DNA of 6,662 nucleotides from an uncultured Ignavibacteria bacterium (GTDB taxonomy: Bacteria > Bacteroidota > Ignavibacteria > Ignavibacteriales > Ignavibacteriaceae): positions 1-6,662 of the forward strand of contig CALKUG010000209.1 in NCBI GenBank assembly GCA_937996765.1, in the 5' to 3' direction. Numbering within the stretch: position 1 is the stretch's first letter; each line of letters opens with the position of its first letter. Positions 1-6,092 of this stretch are shown here, one piece after another. The notes under the pieces were generated by a model. It did no database searches, was not told the origin of the DNA, and saw only the letters and a list, made by a program, of their open reading frames with translations. A program made the translations under genes and the position numbers.

Positions 1-5
1 TCAAG

Positions 6-36
6 TTGTTTTTTATGGGGAGGAACAGTATTTTTG
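6..36 (+). promoter_or_regulatory. Bacteroidota-type promoter for tRNA-Pro
   Basis: TTG at 6-8, a 20-nt spacer, then TATTTTTG at 29-36. This matches the Bacteroidota primary sigma consensus (TTTG near -33, TAnnTTTG near -7) with the expected spacing. Transcription would start in the low 40s, giving a leader of roughly 15-18 nt before the tRNA 5' end at 59. The match is seen in the sequence; promoter activity is inferred. Confidence 0.75.
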
Positions 37-58
37 TTTTCGCCTTTTTTAACGGCAT

Positions 59-133
59 CGGGGTGTAGCGCAGCCCGGCTAGCGCGCTTCGTTCGGGACG
101 AAGAGGTCGTAGGTTCGAATCCTATCACCCCGA
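59..133 (+). tRNA. tRNA-Pro (anticodon CGG)
   Basis: The full cloverleaf can be folded by eye. The 7-bp acceptor stem pairs 59-65 with 126-132 and has the C1-G72 pair and A73 discriminator (133) typical of bacterial tRNA-Pro. The D stem is GCGC 68-71 with 82-85. The anticodon stem is 87-91 with 99-103, with loop 92-98 reading TTCGGGA, so the anticodon at 94-96 is CGG and G37 follows. The T arm is 109-125 with a TTCGAAT loop. It decodes CCG proline codons. The 3' CCA is not encoded next to the discriminator; a CCA occurs two bases too far downstream (136-138), so CCA would have to be added by the nucleotidyltransferase. No terminator is visible before the next gene, so the precursor may run into it. 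Confidence 0.97.
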
Positions 134-166
134 CACCAATTTTTATTCTCCTTCCGCAAGTGATAC

Positions 167-1369
167 ATGACCACAGTTCAACTGATTTCCTTTTTTCTTA
201 ATGGTTTTTTGCTTTCACGGCTTCTGATCAAAATTCAGTTGCCTGAGCGATTTGTGGGTTTTATTTTTGAAAAACACCATTATTCCTTTTCAAAGGTTTT
301 ACTTATTCTCGTTTTTTCTTCGTCCCTTCTCTCGGCTTTTATCCCCAATATGATTACGGTTATCACACTACTGCCTTTGGTGGTTGCATTGGATAAAAAC
401 ATCAAACCTATTTCTAACAATCCTGCCGCATCTTCAACGGCAATGGCTTTGGCTATTATTTATGGCGCAAACATCGGCGGTGTGGGTACAATCATAGGAA
501 CTCCCCCCAATGCTTTACTGGTGGGATTTATGACTACAAATGCAATACCCGGACTTGAACACGTTTCTTTTTACAAATGGCTCCTTTGGGGTTTACCGCT
601 CATACTGCTGCTTTCATTTTCTGCTTGGCTGTTATTAAATGTGTTCTTTAAACCTTCAAAACTGGTGCACTCAGCCACCCGCGCTGAACAGTTGGTTACC
701 AATTCAATACACCCGTTGTTTCGATATGGAGTATCACTTGGCAGTATTGTTTTTGTGCTCTCAACCCTTCTTTCCATTGGGCTTGCCAATTTCCCTGAAT
801 TGGGGATAACTTTTGTAATGCTTTCCTTGCTTCTGAGTTTGGTGTTTATGGTTTTGCTGTTTGTGGTTAAATCGAATAACGGCACTCCCCTTTTGAAAAT
901 CAAGGATTGTTACTCGGACCTGCCTCTCAAAGGAATTGCTTTGGCTTCTGTGGCGGTTGTATTTTCAGGTATTCTCTACGCACTTAATCTTAATGAAGAA
1001 ATTGCCAAAGCGATTGCCTTCATTTTACCTGCCAACATACCCAACTCCTTGCTCTTCATAGGTTTTTCGCTCTCAACGATATTTGTTACCGAAGTAATGA
1101 GTAACATAGCCACACAGTTTGCAATGTTTATTGTGGTGGAGCCCCTTTCGGGATTATTGGGATTCCCGCTCTACACCGCAATGATTACCGCAACACTTTC
1201 GTGCAACACGGCTTTCGCTTCGCCGATTGCAACTCCCGTTAACGGTCTCGCTTTTGGTTCGTTACCTGCAACATCACTGAAACAAATGATACTTGCAGGG
1301 TTGTTGATGAACATTATTGCGGGAGTTATTATTGGGTTATATGCTTATTACATCATCCCGCTTATTTAA
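167..1369 (+). CDS. SLC13/DASS-like anion transporter, short at the N-terminus
   Basis: A 400-residue, very hydrophobic inner-membrane protein with about nine to ten membrane segments. It keeps the inverted-repeat signatures of the ion transporter/SLC13 (DASS) group. In repeat one these are FIPNM at 58-62, where the family has the SNT hairpin, and GGVGTIIGTPPN at 104-115. In repeat two they are TEVMSNIAT at 308-316 and SPIATPVN at 352-359. Family members carry dicarboxylates, citrate or sulfate, usually with sodium; the substrate here cannot be read from sequence. The protein begins at what looks like helix 3 of the family, so roughly 70-90 N-terminal residues are missing. An in-frame TGA at 161-163 and the tRNA just upstream rule out a longer start. 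There is no clear ribosome binding site. It is either a short subfamily or a 5'-truncated gene. The family call is firm, but function is doubtful. Confidence 0.8.
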   Translation: MTTVQLISFFLNGFLLSRLLIKIQLPERFVGFIFEKHHYSFSKVLLILVFSSSLLSAFIPNMITVITLLPLVVALDKNIKPISNNPAASSTAMALAIIYGANIGGVGTIIGTPPNALLVGFMTTNAIPGLEHVSFYKWLLWGLPLILLLSFSAWLLLNVFFKPSKLVHSATRAEQLVTNSIHPLFRYGVSLGSIVFVLSTLLSIGLANFPELGITFVMLSLLLSLVFMVLLFVVKSNNGTPLLKIKDCYSDLPLKGIALASVAVVFSGILYALNLNEEIAKAIAFILPANIPNSLLFIGFSLSTIFVTEVMSNIATQFAMFIVVEPLSGLLGFPLYTAMITATLSCNTAFASPIATPVNGLAFGSLPATSLKQMILAGLLMNIIAGVIIGLYAYYIIPLI

Positions 1370-1392
1370 ATTGCCGTAATTAGTTATTTTTG
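1362..1392 (+). promoter_or_regulatory. Promoter-like box upstream of yajQ
   Basis: TATTTTTG at 1385-1392 is an exact TAnnTTTG -7 element, identical to the one before the tRNA. At the matching upstream position (1362-1364) there is only TTA, so the -33 element is weak. It also lies inside the last codons of the transporter gene. The predicted leader to the GTG start is about 25-30 nt. It is the only promoter candidate in the 56-nt gap between transporter and yajQ, where no terminator hairpin is visible. Confidence 0.55.
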
Positions 1393-1425
1393 TACAACTC
1401 ATTTTAGAAATTAAGGAAAACACCC

Positions 1426-1923
1426 GTGGCAAGTAACCATTCATTTGATATTGTATCTGAAGTTGATTTCCAGGAAGTTGATAACGCCCTTAATCAGGCA
1501 TTAAAAGAAATTCAACAACGGTACGACTTAAAGGATAAAAACACCACCATCGAACTCAACAAAAAAGATAAACTCATTACCGTTCATACCAAAGATGATT
1601 ACGGCTTGAAACAGAGTTACGACATTCTCCAATCGAAGTTTATTAAACGCGGACTTTCGATAAAAGTGTTAAAGCCAAAAGAACCCGAAACCGCTTCGGG
1701 CGGATCTCTCCGTCAGGTTATTGACCTGCAATCAGGTATTTCCAAAGAGAACGCAAAAAAAATTACTGCCCTTATTAAGGATGCAAAACTTAAAGTAAAC
1801 GCTCAGATTCAAGATGAGCAAGTACGCTGTACCGCTCCTAAAATTGACGATTTGCAAGAGGTTCAAAGAATTTGCAAAGAGGCAGAACTCGATTTCCCTG
1901 TTCAATTTGTGAATTACAAATAA
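1426..1923 (+). CDS. yajQ: YajQ family nucleotide-binding protein (DUF520)
   Basis: A 165-residue soluble protein, close to the 163 of E. coli YajQ. It has the diagnostic FDIVSEVDFQEVDNAL start at residues 7-22, the ELN...I.V segment near 43-53, the FIKRG motif at 72-76, and the repeated second half with KKITALIKDAKLKVNAQIQ at 110-128. The family has two ferredoxin-like domains. Members bind tRNA or nucleotides, and one in Xanthomonas binds cyclic di-GMP and acts as a transcription co-regulator; which applies here is unknown. The GTG start at 1426 is supported by AAGGA at 1413-1417, eight bases upstream, which is the best ribosome binding site in the window. Its TAA stop shares a base with the ATG of the next gene. 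An intrinsic terminator sits 20 nt past the stop, so yajQ is probably transcribed mainly alone. Confidence 0.95.
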   Translation: MASNHSFDIVSEVDFQEVDNALNQALKEIQQRYDLKDKNTTIELNKKDKLITVHTKDDYGLKQSYDILQSKFIKRGLSIKVLKPKEPETASGGSLRQVIDLQSGISKENAKKITALIKDAKLKVNAQIQDEQVRCTAPKIDDLQEVQRICKEAELDFPVQFVNYK

Positions 1924-2528
1924 TGAGAAACACCATTACCATAAAGACAGTCCTAACGGGCTGTCTTTTTTTATTTCTGCTTGCTACATCGGGTTGCAAC
2001 CCCAATCGCCCTTCGCTTAAAACGGTTACATTCGATATCAACGAAGCATTTATCGGTGAAGCGGTTACTGATTCCGTTGCGGGGATTACCTTTGCACCCC
2101 CAACTAATTGGGATACCGCGCACGACTCCCTCCTTACCCGCGTTCGCGATGCCGAAAGTAAAGAAACTTCAACAACGCCTATAAAGTTTACAACCAGCTC
2201 AATGTACTACGAGCAACAAAAAGGCGGTATGTTGGTTATTTCGAAACTTTCGCTGAATGGTTATACCGAAAAAAAGGTGATTGAGGCGTACGAAAACAAC
2301 ATTAAAAAAAGTTTTGCGGGAAGAGAATTACACTCTGAGCATTACAAAAAAGATTCGCTGGAACTGTATCAATACACCGTTTCAACACAAGATGTGGTAT
2401 TGCTAAAACTTCTGCTTATCAACAGAAATAAACAAGTTATTCAAATGGATTACTTTATGCCGAAGGAAAATATGTCGGTATATTTAGATCAGGTGGAATC
2501 TTCGATAGGTACGTTAAAACTTTTGTAG
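1923..2528 (+). CDS. Small lipoprotein of unknown function
   Basis: A 201-residue protein. Residues 1-24 form a lipoprotein signal peptide (Arg2, Lys8, then LFLFLLATSG) ending at Cys25. A second Cys14 follows a good LTG lipobox but has too short a hydrophobic stretch before it. No acidic surface-export signal follows Cys25, so a periplasm-facing lipid anchor is more likely than surface display. The mature part has FAPPTNW at 57-63, MYYEQQKGGMLVISK at 94-108, QMDYFMP at 174-180 and a closing VESSIGTLKLL. This resembles the general layout of PsbP/DcrB-like folds (a GITFAPPTNW strand-loop start and a short final SI-TL helix), but I do not recognise a named family. I chose the ATG at 1923 because it overlaps the yajQ TAA and gives a proper signal peptide. 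An earlier in-frame ATG at 1872 would add 17 charged and polar residues within yajQ. The yajQ terminator lies within codons 7-17. Confidence 0.8.
   Translation: MRNTITIKTVLTGCLFLFLLATSGCNPNRPSLKTVTFDINEAFIGEAVTDSVAGITFAPPTNWDTAHDSLLTRVRDAESKETSTTPIKFTTSSMYYEQQKGGMLVISKLSLNGYTEKKVIEAYENNIKKSFAGRELHSEHYKKDSLELYQYTVSTQDVVLLKLLLINRNKQVIQMDYFMPKENMSVYLDQVESSIGTLKLL
1943..1975 (+). terminator. Intrinsic terminator of yajQ, inside the next gene
   Basis: An 11-bp stem pairs 1943-1953 with 1958-1968 around a TAAC tetraloop (1954-1957). One T-G pair (1951/1960) is the only non-Watson-Crick step. The T run 1966-1972 follows at once, then A and three more T. This is a classic Rho-independent terminator for plus-strand transcription at the right distance after the yajQ stop. 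It overlaps codons 7-17 of the downstream lipoprotein gene, so any transcript for that gene starting upstream must read through it. The minus-strand T tract is weak, so it should work mainly in one direction. Confidence 0.85.
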
Positions 2529-2546
2529 AACCCTCAAAACACTACA

Positions 2547-5111
2547 CTATCTTCTTGCATCAAAGAAGCGATCGGATTTTTCAAGCTTTAGATCACGTAA
2601 TTGTGGGGCTTTCACACGAATTTCCAACTGATACCCTGTTGCAAATCCAATAGGGTTCCATGTAAAATTCATTATCCAGCAATGCAAATCTCTGCTCACG
2701 GAAACCTGTGGAGCAAGAAACTCCGAACGTTTTAAATCATAAGCACCCGTTACTGAAAACTTCCAATTTTTTGTAATGCTGATATCAACCCCTCCCGAGA
2801 GAGAAGAAGACTCTGTGAGAATTGCGGGGTTATCGCGATTCATATTATAGCGGTAATTGAGCGTGAAGCTCCATGGTATTGTAAAATCCGCATCCTTTGT
2901 TCTGTAAATCCCGCGATAAATATCATTTTCGCTTTGGAACAATAACTCGCGCTCCATCTCGAGTGCCGCACTATCCACAACTTCATCTTTAGAACGCTCA
3001 CCCGAGAATGTGGTTCCGAGATTCAAATCAAAATTGGTGAGTCGCACAAACCCTTTGCCGGCTTCTGCCAACGTGGTGTTGATGATTTGTCCTGTTGAAC
3101 TTCTATCATACAAAGTAAACAAACCGCCACCGGAAATATTGAGATACTCGCCAACGCGTGTACGATACGATAAACTGATGGGAGAAAATTTAATCGAATC
3201 CGCCGCAAAGTTATACGAGGCGTTCACCGAAAGATTAAGCAGCTGAATTTTTTGTTCTTTTGCCGTGGTATCAGTTCTATCAGGCAGAGTTTTTAATTCG
3301 AAAGCGTTGTCTATTCCAAAATTTATGCTTTGCGATTCACCCGAACCCGAGCCGCCAAACACTTCTTTTTGAAACTTATCATACTGAACCACTTGCCCTG
3401 TTGTTGATGTATAGGAATCGAAATACCCCCATTGCTGCTGCGAGAAATCGGGACGGTAAGAGTAACCCACCCTCGGCGTGAGTATATGCCTTACGGCTGC
3501 AATGCCTAATGAGTTAATCGGGAACATACCGTAAATTTTTGTGTTTGCGGAAACTCCCACATCAAACGAACGCACAAAACTTAATTCATCTTTATCGGTG
3601 GTTACAATTGAATCCGTTCCCGTACTACTCAAATACGCTTGTTGCACAATTCGTTTGTTATACCACTTCTCGTTATATGATATGGAGGGAGAAACTGAAA
3701 AGAACCCTATTTTAGGAGAAAGGGATGTACTAATGCTATGGTTAAAACCACCACGTGCGTTTAAACTGTTACCAATGGTTTCCCTGCGATTAAGAAACGT
3801 ACCGTTATAGTTGATACCGATTTTTTCGTACCACGATTCCTGTCCCACAACTTGTTTACGTCTAAAAGGATAAAACGGAGTTTTTGAAAAACTGATATAA
3901 GGCAGTTCTTCACGCAGGTCGCCTGTTCCAATATTTTGTGAACGGCTGTAGTTTGCCGTGAGCGAAGCACCCCAATCTTCCCAGGACTTATTATACGTTA
4001 CATTAGAAGTAATATCTTGGCGCAACAAATCGTTGTAGTTGGTACTTGTCTGTTGCAGGTAATTGGTAGAAATAAAAGTAAGGTTTGCATCCAGCCGCGA
4101 GGTAGGGTCTATGGTTTGGTTGTGACTCCAGAAAACTCTGTATTGCTCTTGTGCGTTTATGCTGGCAGCACCGGGTTTTTCTTCGGCAGTATTGCGGTAA
4201 TTGGTTGTTAATTCACCCGTAAAAGAATAACGCTTATTGTAGCGCACTCTTCCGTTAAGTCCGTAACCACCGCGCATAAAATAGTCGCCCGTCATTGCTA
4301 AATCAACGTAATCGTTTATCGCCCAAAAGTATCCGCCGCCTTGCAAATAACGACCGAGGTCGGCACGATTGCCAAACGAAGGAACAATCAAACCTGACCT
4401 TCTTCCCGATTCAATCGGGAACACTGCAAAAGGAATGGGAATGGGAACGGGAACTCCTTCGAACGTTAAAAATATCCAACGCCCCATCACTTGTTCTTGA
4501 GGAACAACCTTCATCTCGAAACAGAAAAATCCATAGTGGGGGTGGTCGTGGTCGCAAGTGGTATAAAAACCGTTTTCGATAAAGTAGGTGCTGCGGTCCA
4601 TTTTGTTAATTTTGGCACCCGAGTATGCTTGCTCCTCACCCTCGGTTGCGGCGTAGGTTATAAAACCGCGTCCTGTTTTAAAATTATAGCGCATTCTATC
4701 GCCATTATATTTTTCACCCTTATCATAAAGCACAGGCATTTCGTTTACAACACCTTTAACCGTATCCTTAACACCAAATGCTTGCAGTTCATTTTTATCG
4801 AAATCAAGATATACTAACCCTCCCTGCAATTGGGTGCCTTTATTTTTAATATCACCAGCCCCATACAATTCCATTTTTTTATCTTTAATATAGAACACCA
4901 ACGAGTCGCGCGCACCGGCGTAAATAACGGAATCAATATCGCTTTTACGTTTGAGTGTGTCGTTTACAACAATGGTATCTCCCATTACCAAAGAAGTATC
5001 CTGAATTTGCAACAAAGCATGAGCATACGAGGTAGGATAATTCAAAGAGTAAGCCGGAGTTACCCGGCCTACTATAAGGATGCAAACAAAAATAAAAAAG
5101 AGTGAACGCAT
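2547..5111 (-). CDS. lptD: LPS-assembly outer-membrane protein LptD
   Basis: An 854-residue outer-membrane protein that, with the LptE role filled by a partner, inserts LPS into the outer leaflet. Residues 1-22 are a signal peptide, probably cut after AYS. An OstA/LptA-like jelly-roll spans about 60-180. The barrel begins near 205 and runs to the end with many alternating aromatic strands. The segment FEGVPVPIPIPFAVFPI then GRRSGLIVPSFG (218-247) corresponds to the GVPVFYSPY...RRKSGFLYPSFG motif of E. coli LptD. The C-terminal RDLHCW...FTWNPIGF and LRDLKLEK are as in Bacteroidota homologues. Mature cysteines are C186, C197 and C811, unlike the four of E. coli. The gene follows the kinase stop after 8 nt with no promoter between, so it is the third gene of an operon. 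It ends 18 nt from the convergent lipoprotein gene. The family call is secure, and the length is full. Confidence 0.95.
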   Translation of the reverse strand: MRSLFFIFVCILIVGRVTPAYSLNYPTSYAHALLQIQDTSLVMGDTIVVNDTLKRKSDIDSVIYAGARDSLVFYIKDKKMELYGAGDIKNKGTQLQGGLVYLDFDKNELQAFGVKDTVKGVVNEMPVLYDKGEKYNGDRMRYNFKTGRGFITYAATEGEEQAYSGAKINKMDRSTYFIENGFYTTCDHDHPHYGFFCFEMKVVPQEQVMGRWIFLTFEGVPVPIPIPFAVFPIESGRRSGLIVPSFGNRADLGRYLQGGGYFWAINDYVDLAMTGDYFMRGGYGLNGRVRYNKRYSFTGELTTNYRNTAEEKPGAASINAQEQYRVFWSHNQTIDPTSRLDANLTFISTNYLQQTSTNYNDLLRQDITSNVTYNKSWEDWGASLTANYSRSQNIGTGDLREELPYISFSKTPFYPFRRKQVVGQESWYEKIGINYNGTFLNRRETIGNSLNARGGFNHSISTSLSPKIGFFSVSPSISYNEKWYNKRIVQQAYLSSTGTDSIVTTDKDELSFVRSFDVGVSANTKIYGMFPINSLGIAAVRHILTPRVGYSYRPDFSQQQWGYFDSYTSTTGQVVQYDKFQKEVFGGSGSGESQSINFGIDNAFELKTLPDRTDTTAKEQKIQLLNLSVNASYNFAADSIKFSPISLSYRTRVGEYLNISGGGLFTLYDRSSTGQIINTTLAEAGKGFVRLTNFDLNLGTTFSGERSKDEVVDSAALEMERELLFQSENDIYRGIYRTKDADFTIPWSFTLNYRYNMNRDNPAILTESSSLSGGVDISITKNWKFSVTGAYDLKRSEFLAPQVSVSRDLHCWIMNFTWNPIGFATGYQLEIRVKAPQLRDLKLEKSDRFFDARR
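4432..4455 (+). repeat. Four-copy hexamer repeat inside lptD
   Basis: Four tandem hexamers read GGAATG, GGAATG, GGAACG and GGAACT on the plus strand. On the coding (minus) strand they specify the alternating VPVPIPIP stretch of LptD (about residues 220-227). Two codons per unit means that gain or loss of a unit would keep the frame and add or remove one hydrophobic-Pro pair. The repeats are imperfect, so slippage is only possible, not shown. Confidence 0.6.
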
Positions 5112-5119
5112 TAACGGTG

Positions 5120-6082
5120 TTATTTTTCCATGAACACTAAAGCGGAAGCACCTTGAATGCCGGCTTCGTTTTTAAGTTTGGCAGGAAGAATATGCACACG
5201 CGGCTTTAACGAGGTGAGCACACGTGCCTTAGTGGTTTCGTGAATTTGATTAAACAACAAATCACCAAATCCTGCTACGCCGCCGCCAACAATAAACACG
5301 GTAACATCGAGTAAGTTTGCAACGGTTGAGAAAGCAACGCCGAGACGGAATCCCAACAACTTCACCACACGAATAGCAAAATCATCGCCTTTGCCTGCTG
5401 CTTCTGAAATAAGTTTAGGGGTAAGTGTTGCTAAATCACCTGCGGTGAGCTCCCACAACATCGAGTTTTTCTCTTTCTCGAGCATGGTTGTTGTTTCTTG
5501 AATAATATATTTGTTGCCGGCATACGCTTCAATGCAACCTGTTGCACCACAACCGCAAAGGGGACCGTTATGATCTATTACAATGTGTCCCAGTTCGCCT
5601 GCAGCACCGGTATCGCCACGGTACAATTTGCGATTAAGAATAATACCACCGCCAACACCTGTACCGAGTGTAACCATAATAAACGAATCGTAGTCTTTTC
5701 CCGCGCCAAAAATTTTCTCGCCCACGGCAGCTGCATTTGCATCGTTTTCAACAAAGGTGGGAATGCCTGTTGCATCGGAAACAATTTTTCCCAAGTGCAC
5801 TCTTCCCCATCCCGGTAGGTTGGGGGGATTTTCGACCGTGCCTTTTTTGATGGAGATAACTCCCGGCGCACCAATGCCTATTCCTTGAATTTTAACATCG
5901 GTTGTGTCTTGCAGTTGGCTAATAGCTTTTTCGATTTGCTTGATAACTGCCTTAGGACCCTTATCCGCCTTCGAATCAATCGAAATTTTTTCTACAATTT
6001 TACCCGATGAAGAAACCACGCCGGCCTTAATAAAGGTGCCGCCTAAATCAACACCAATGGCGTATTTGTTTACTTTTGCCAT
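5120..6082 (-). CDS. ROK family sugar kinase, glucokinase type
   Basis: A 320-residue cytoplasmic kinase, about the size of Bacillus GlcK (321). It most likely phosphorylates glucose or a related hexose at C6 with ATP. Visible motifs in order are the phosphate-binding VDLGGTFIKAG (11-21), VENDANAAA (111-119) with catalytic Asp114, LGTGVGGGI (139-147), and GELGHIVID (162-170) with sugar-contacting Glu163. The ROK zinc site is His166, Cys176, Cys178 and Cys183. A second glycine-rich loop, FIVGGGVAGFG, lies at 263-273. All key residues are present. I chose the ATG at 6082 because the protein then starts MAKVNKYAIGVDLGGT, a normal ROK N-terminus, ten bases after the upstream stop. The frame stays open to 6160 but would add 26 unrelated residues overlapping the upstream gene. 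Other ROK substrates (mannose, GlcNAc, ManNAc) cannot be excluded. Confidence 0.93.
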   Translation of the reverse strand: MAKVNKYAIGVDLGGTFIKAGVVSSSGKIVEKISIDSKADKGPKAVIKQIEKAISQLQDTTDVKIQGIGIGAPGVISIKKGTVENPPNLPGWGRVHLGKIVSDATGIPTFVENDANAAAVGEKIFGAGKDYDSFIMVTLGTGVGGGIILNRKLYRGDTGAAGELGHIVIDHNGPLCGCGATGCIEAYAGNKYIIQETTTMLEKEKNSMLWELTAGDLATLTPKLISEAAGKGDDFAIRVVKLLGFRLGVAFSTVANLLDVTVFIVGGGVAGFGDLLFNQIHETTKARVLTSLKPRVHILPAKLKNEAGIQGASALVFMEK

Positions 6083-6092
6083 AGTTAAACCA

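Noticed and set aside
571..903. Minus-strand open frame of 110 codons inside the transporter gene
   Set aside because: Antisense to a clear membrane protein, no promoter or recognisable motif.
1684..1700. 6-bp hairpin CCCGAA/TTCGGG within yajQ
   Set aside because: Short, inside a coding linker, and without a following T run.
1902..1909. Near-match to the -7 box (TCAATTTG) just before the lipoprotein ATG
   Set aside because: It lacks the key A at position two, has no -33 element at the right spacing, and would still have to pass the terminator.
2551..2568. CTTCTT/AAGAAG hairpin near the 3' end of lptD
   Set aside because: AT-rich, 6 bp, no adjacent T run. Not a convincing bidirectional terminator.
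4404..4420. Perfect 8-bp inverted repeat with a one-base centre
   Set aside because: It lies in the conserved FPIESGRR codons of lptD and has no T run or operator context. Coding constraint or chance explains it.
4491..4817. Plus-strand open frame of 108 codons antisense to lptD, and similar frames at 3010-3246, 3260-3481, 3541-3810 and 4295-4582
   Set aside because: Low-complexity composition, no start-site support, and all shadow the secure lptD frame.
5053..5068. GC-rich 5-bp hairpin in the signal-peptide codons of lptD
   Set aside because: Too short to claim regulation, and there is no T tract on the coding strand.
5087..5094. Exact TATTTTTG -7 box on the minus strand
   Set aside because: It lies downstream of the lptD start codon inside the signal-peptide codons and so cannot drive full-length lptD.
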